A stretch of DNA of 64,000 bases from Paralithodes platypus (taxonomy: Eukaryota; Arthropoda; Malacostraca; Decapoda; Lithodidae), in contig CM064492.1 in assembly GCA_032716605.1 (NCBI GenBank), positions 54,020,131 through 54,084,130 on the forward strand. The letters are read 5' to 3'. Positions 62,200 through 64,000 of this stretch are shown here, piece after piece. Position 1 is the stretch's first letter. Each line of letters begins with the position of its first letter. Below the pieces are notes generated by a model that was not told where the DNA came from, searched no databases, and saw nothing but the letters and a program-made list of their open reading frames with translations. The position numbers and the translations under genes are program-made.

Positions 62200-62580
62200 T
62201 TAAGGGGAGACGGTCGTTTTTATGGTCCCCTTTCTCCCTCATGTTTAGTCCCATTATTTTTTAGATTTTTAGACGTTCAGCCCATTTGTTTGGCGATTTT
62301 AAGACCTTTCGTCCCATTTCGTTATACATTTTAAGACCTATCGTGCCATTTAGGTGTAGATTATTTCCTGGCGAGCGGTAGCGAGCCTGACATTTTAAGA
62401 GAAACCGGCCTTCGGCCGGAACATTTTCCTACCGAAAAATGTACAAATTTATCTTGAAGAGGGGTCTAGGGGGTGTTTTTCTAGGCTTGATGGAGGTCTA
62501 GCGAAAAAAAACAAAGAAAGAAAGAAATACATTAATTAATAGACCAAAGGAAAAAAAAAAAACGGTCCGTCTCCCCTTAA
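62200..62580 (+). mobile_element. family B TTAA element, best termini
   Basis: 381 bp, TTAAGGGGAGACGG and CCGTCTCCCCTTAA: perfect 14-bp inverted ends. Interior repeats of TTTGGCGATTTTAAGACCTT type, GAGCGGTAGCGAGCCTGACA, hairpin AACCGGCCTTCGGCCGGAA, ACCGAAAAATGTACAAATTT, AGGCTTGATGGAGGTCTAGC. Reference copy for family B. Confidence 0.9.
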
Positions 62581-62616
62581 CTACTGCATCAGATAATAGC
62601 CTTCTAATTCAATCCT

Positions 62617-62842
62617 ACTATAGTCCAGTCATTATAGGTAGGCCAGTCATCTTCACCACTCGCCTCTATAACTCATAAACGACTGGAGTAACTCAGCTAA
62701 TATTTCCACCATTTAGGAAGAGTCAGCCGGGGAATAAGAGTGGAAATGTACAGCCCCTTTTGCTCTAGCCCTTTATGAGTTACAGAGGTTAGGGGGGGGG
62801 GGGGCGGGATGTCTGGCCTACCTATAATGAATAGACTATAGT
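62617..62842. mobile_element. family E inverted-repeat MITE
   Basis: 226 bp: ACTATAGTCCAGTCATTATA, GGTAGGCCAG on the left; CTGGCCTACCTATAATGAAT, AGACTATAGT on the right, perfect over most of 30 bp. Interior CCTCTATAACTCATAAACGA and TATGAGTTACAGAGGTTAG. Matches 10960-11176. Confidence 0.82.
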
Positions 62843-62927
62843 TTACCTTCCATTAATATAAACATGGAGTGTATATAAATTACTGTCATCAACTGTACCT
62901 TCACGTCTCTATATATTGTAACCCAGG

Positions 62928-63146
62928 AACCCCCCCCCCCCCTTTTCGAGATTAATGCGCACGTTTTTCGGTAGAAAAATGTCCTAACTTACAGGCTCAC
63001 TATCGCTCGCCAGGAAACAATCGACACCTAAGTCTCACGAAATATCTTGAAAATTACATAAATGGGGCGAAACGTCTCAAAATTTACATAAATGGGGCAA
63101 AAGTTTTAAAATCGCCAAACTAATGGGGGCGAACGTCTTAAAACAG
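62928..63146 (-). mobile_element. family B element, truncated
   Basis: Poly-C, TTTTTCGGTAGAAAAATGTCC, GCTCACTATCGCTCGCCAGG, CGACACCTAAGTCTCACGAA, a duplicated AAATTACATAAATGGGGC(G/A)AAA and CGCCAAACTAATGGGGGCGA. Both termini absent. Confidence 0.72.
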
Positions 63147-63207
63147 GGATCTGCCTTGCTTAGGCCAATCGGCTTTCTGCAGACTCCCATTTTCTTATGT
63201 TCTTAAA
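63147..63207 (-). repeat. dispersed repeat family I
   Basis: Reverse copy: GGGATCTGCCTTGCTTAGGC, CAATCGGCTTTCTGCAGACT, CCCATTTTCTTATGTTCTTA. Confidence 0.55.
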
Positions 63208-63226
63208 ATATCCCAACCTGCCGACT

Positions 63227-63294
63227 TGACCTCTTGTGGCGTGACCCGGATCTGGCGTGACCTTCGCTGTGACCTGTGACCTATGACTTGACCT
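63227..63294 (-). promoter_or_regulatory. cluster of TGACCT half-sites
   Basis: TGACCT or TGACCC at 63227, 63242, 63258, 63270, 63277 and 63289. The pair 63270-63282 (TGACCTGTGACCT) has DR1 spacing. May be a degenerate short tandem repeat rather than a control element. Confidence 0.25.
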
Positions 63295-63330
63295 GGCATA
63301 CGCCGCCAGACCACGCGCGCCCTGATCTCA

Positions 63331-63765
63331 TTAACCCCTTCTGTACCGTCTACATCTTCTGTATTTGATTTAAGGAACATGTACACGATGTTATGAAGCT
63401 TAGGAAGGATATTAATTAAAATATAAGACTTGAAACCAAACTCAAAAGTTACTGTTCAAATTAATATAACGAACTCAAATATATATATATATATATATAT
63501 TGAAACGACAACACACTAAACAAAATCTATATGTGGAAAAATGTATTTTAATTTATAGGAAATTAGACTTTGAAAACAACAAACTTATAATATCTACATA
63601 TCTGTATCTACATATCTACATATCTGTATAATATGGTAGCTAAAAGGATTAATTGAGATAGTGTGTAGCTTTTGTAGTAGTAGATGTCCTTTATAAGCTG
63701 AACAAAGTCGTTTAATAATAGTCAGACTATAATGAAAAGGACGTCACTGGTACTGAATGGGTTAA
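63331..63765. mobile_element. family A MITE with internal insertion
   Basis: TTAACCCCTTCTGTACCGT on the left; GGTACTGAATGGGTTAA on the right with AATGAAAAGGACGTCACTG. About 220 bp of AT-rich DNA (63410-63630, with (TA)n and ATCTACATATCTGTAT repeats) enlarge the centre. The last TTAA is shared with the following family C element. Confidence 0.8.
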
Positions 63766-64000
63766 GGGGGGTGACCTGTTTTTTCTCTTTCTTGGTTGTA
63801 TCCACTCGGCCCTATTCAGCTTACTGTTTTAAGATGTTTATCCCCATCCAGGTGTCGATTTTTCCCTGAAGAGCCATTGTGAACCAGCATTTTATGGAGA
63901 AATCCGGCTTCGCCGGAGATATTTTTCTATCGAAAAATGTAAAAATTTAGCCAGCTGTCTAACTCATTATCCAAAATATGGTGGCTTGCTATCGCTCGTC
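63762..64000 (-). mobile_element. family C foldback element, cut by window end
   Basis: TTAAGGGGGGTGACCTG, then CACTCGGCCCTATTCAGC, CCATCCAGGTGTCGATTTTT and the hairpin ATCCGGCTTCGCCGGA, and the start of the second arm (GCTTGCTATCGCTCGTC). Confidence 0.85.

Overview
This window is repetitive eukaryotic DNA, most likely from an arthropod and probably a decapod crustacean. Support for that guess: very dense dinucleotide microsatellites, long minisatellite arrays, CR1/L2-like and jockey-like non-LTR retrotransposons, tRNA-derived SINEs with a layout I associate with decapods, and many small TTAA-flanked elements. The taxon is inferred; no host gene is present to fix it. I found no host protein-coding gene, rRNA gene, CRISPR array or bacterial operon. 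Nearly every long open frame is a tandem repeat read as codons. The only convincing coding sequence belongs to retrotransposons.

Layout. 1-5.6 kb: minisatellite, TG/GA/TC microsatellites, two TTAA MITEs (one with a nested retroposon) and a 1.3-kb ATC/ACC array. 5.6-9.2 kb: a dense chain of small DNA elements, several sharing one TTAA. 9.3-13.7 kb: three arrays with 52-, 18- and 26-bp units. 13.7-18.9 kb: more TTAA elements and arrays of 89/95, 40 and 43 bp. 19-21.8 kb: a 31-bp array split by a jockey-like LINE on the minus strand. 22-27.3 kb: a duplicated GAT-rich block, a homogeneous 43-bp array and GT-rich DNA. 27.4-29.2 and 34.1-37.5 kb: broken copies of a CR1/L2-like LINE (here L-A). 29.9-32.4 kb: a noisy 28-bp array. 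38.6-41.2 kb: a candidate solo LTR. 41.5-44.1 kb: a 24-bp TTCCTCCTC-type array leading into a nearly complete L-A copy (44.1-49.5 kb) with zinc-ribbon/coiled-coil, SGNH esterase and endonuclease-RT frames. 49.5-64 kb: SINEs, MITEs, minisatellites and microsatellites.

The most interesting pattern is the insertion preference of L-A. All three copies lie on the + strand and are bounded on both sides by pyrimidine (TC)n or (TCC)n DNA in the same orientation. Older related 3' ends at 4.1, 38.5 and 50.4-50.7 kb also run through a short tandem tail into pyrimidine tracts. This suggests a LINE lineage that uses pyrimidine microsatellites as target. It also explains why these LINEs sit in arrays, and it may help arrays expand.

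The second theme is TTAA-specific small elements. Family A has ~210-bp copies with long inverted repeats starting TTAACCC, piggyBac-like. Families B/B2 and C have TTAAGGG ends and share an internal core. They insert next to each other and often share a single TTAA. In one B2 copy an internal segment has expanded into a 35-bp minisatellite. Families D, E and H are further short inverted-repeat elements. Family letters are local labels used only in this annotation.
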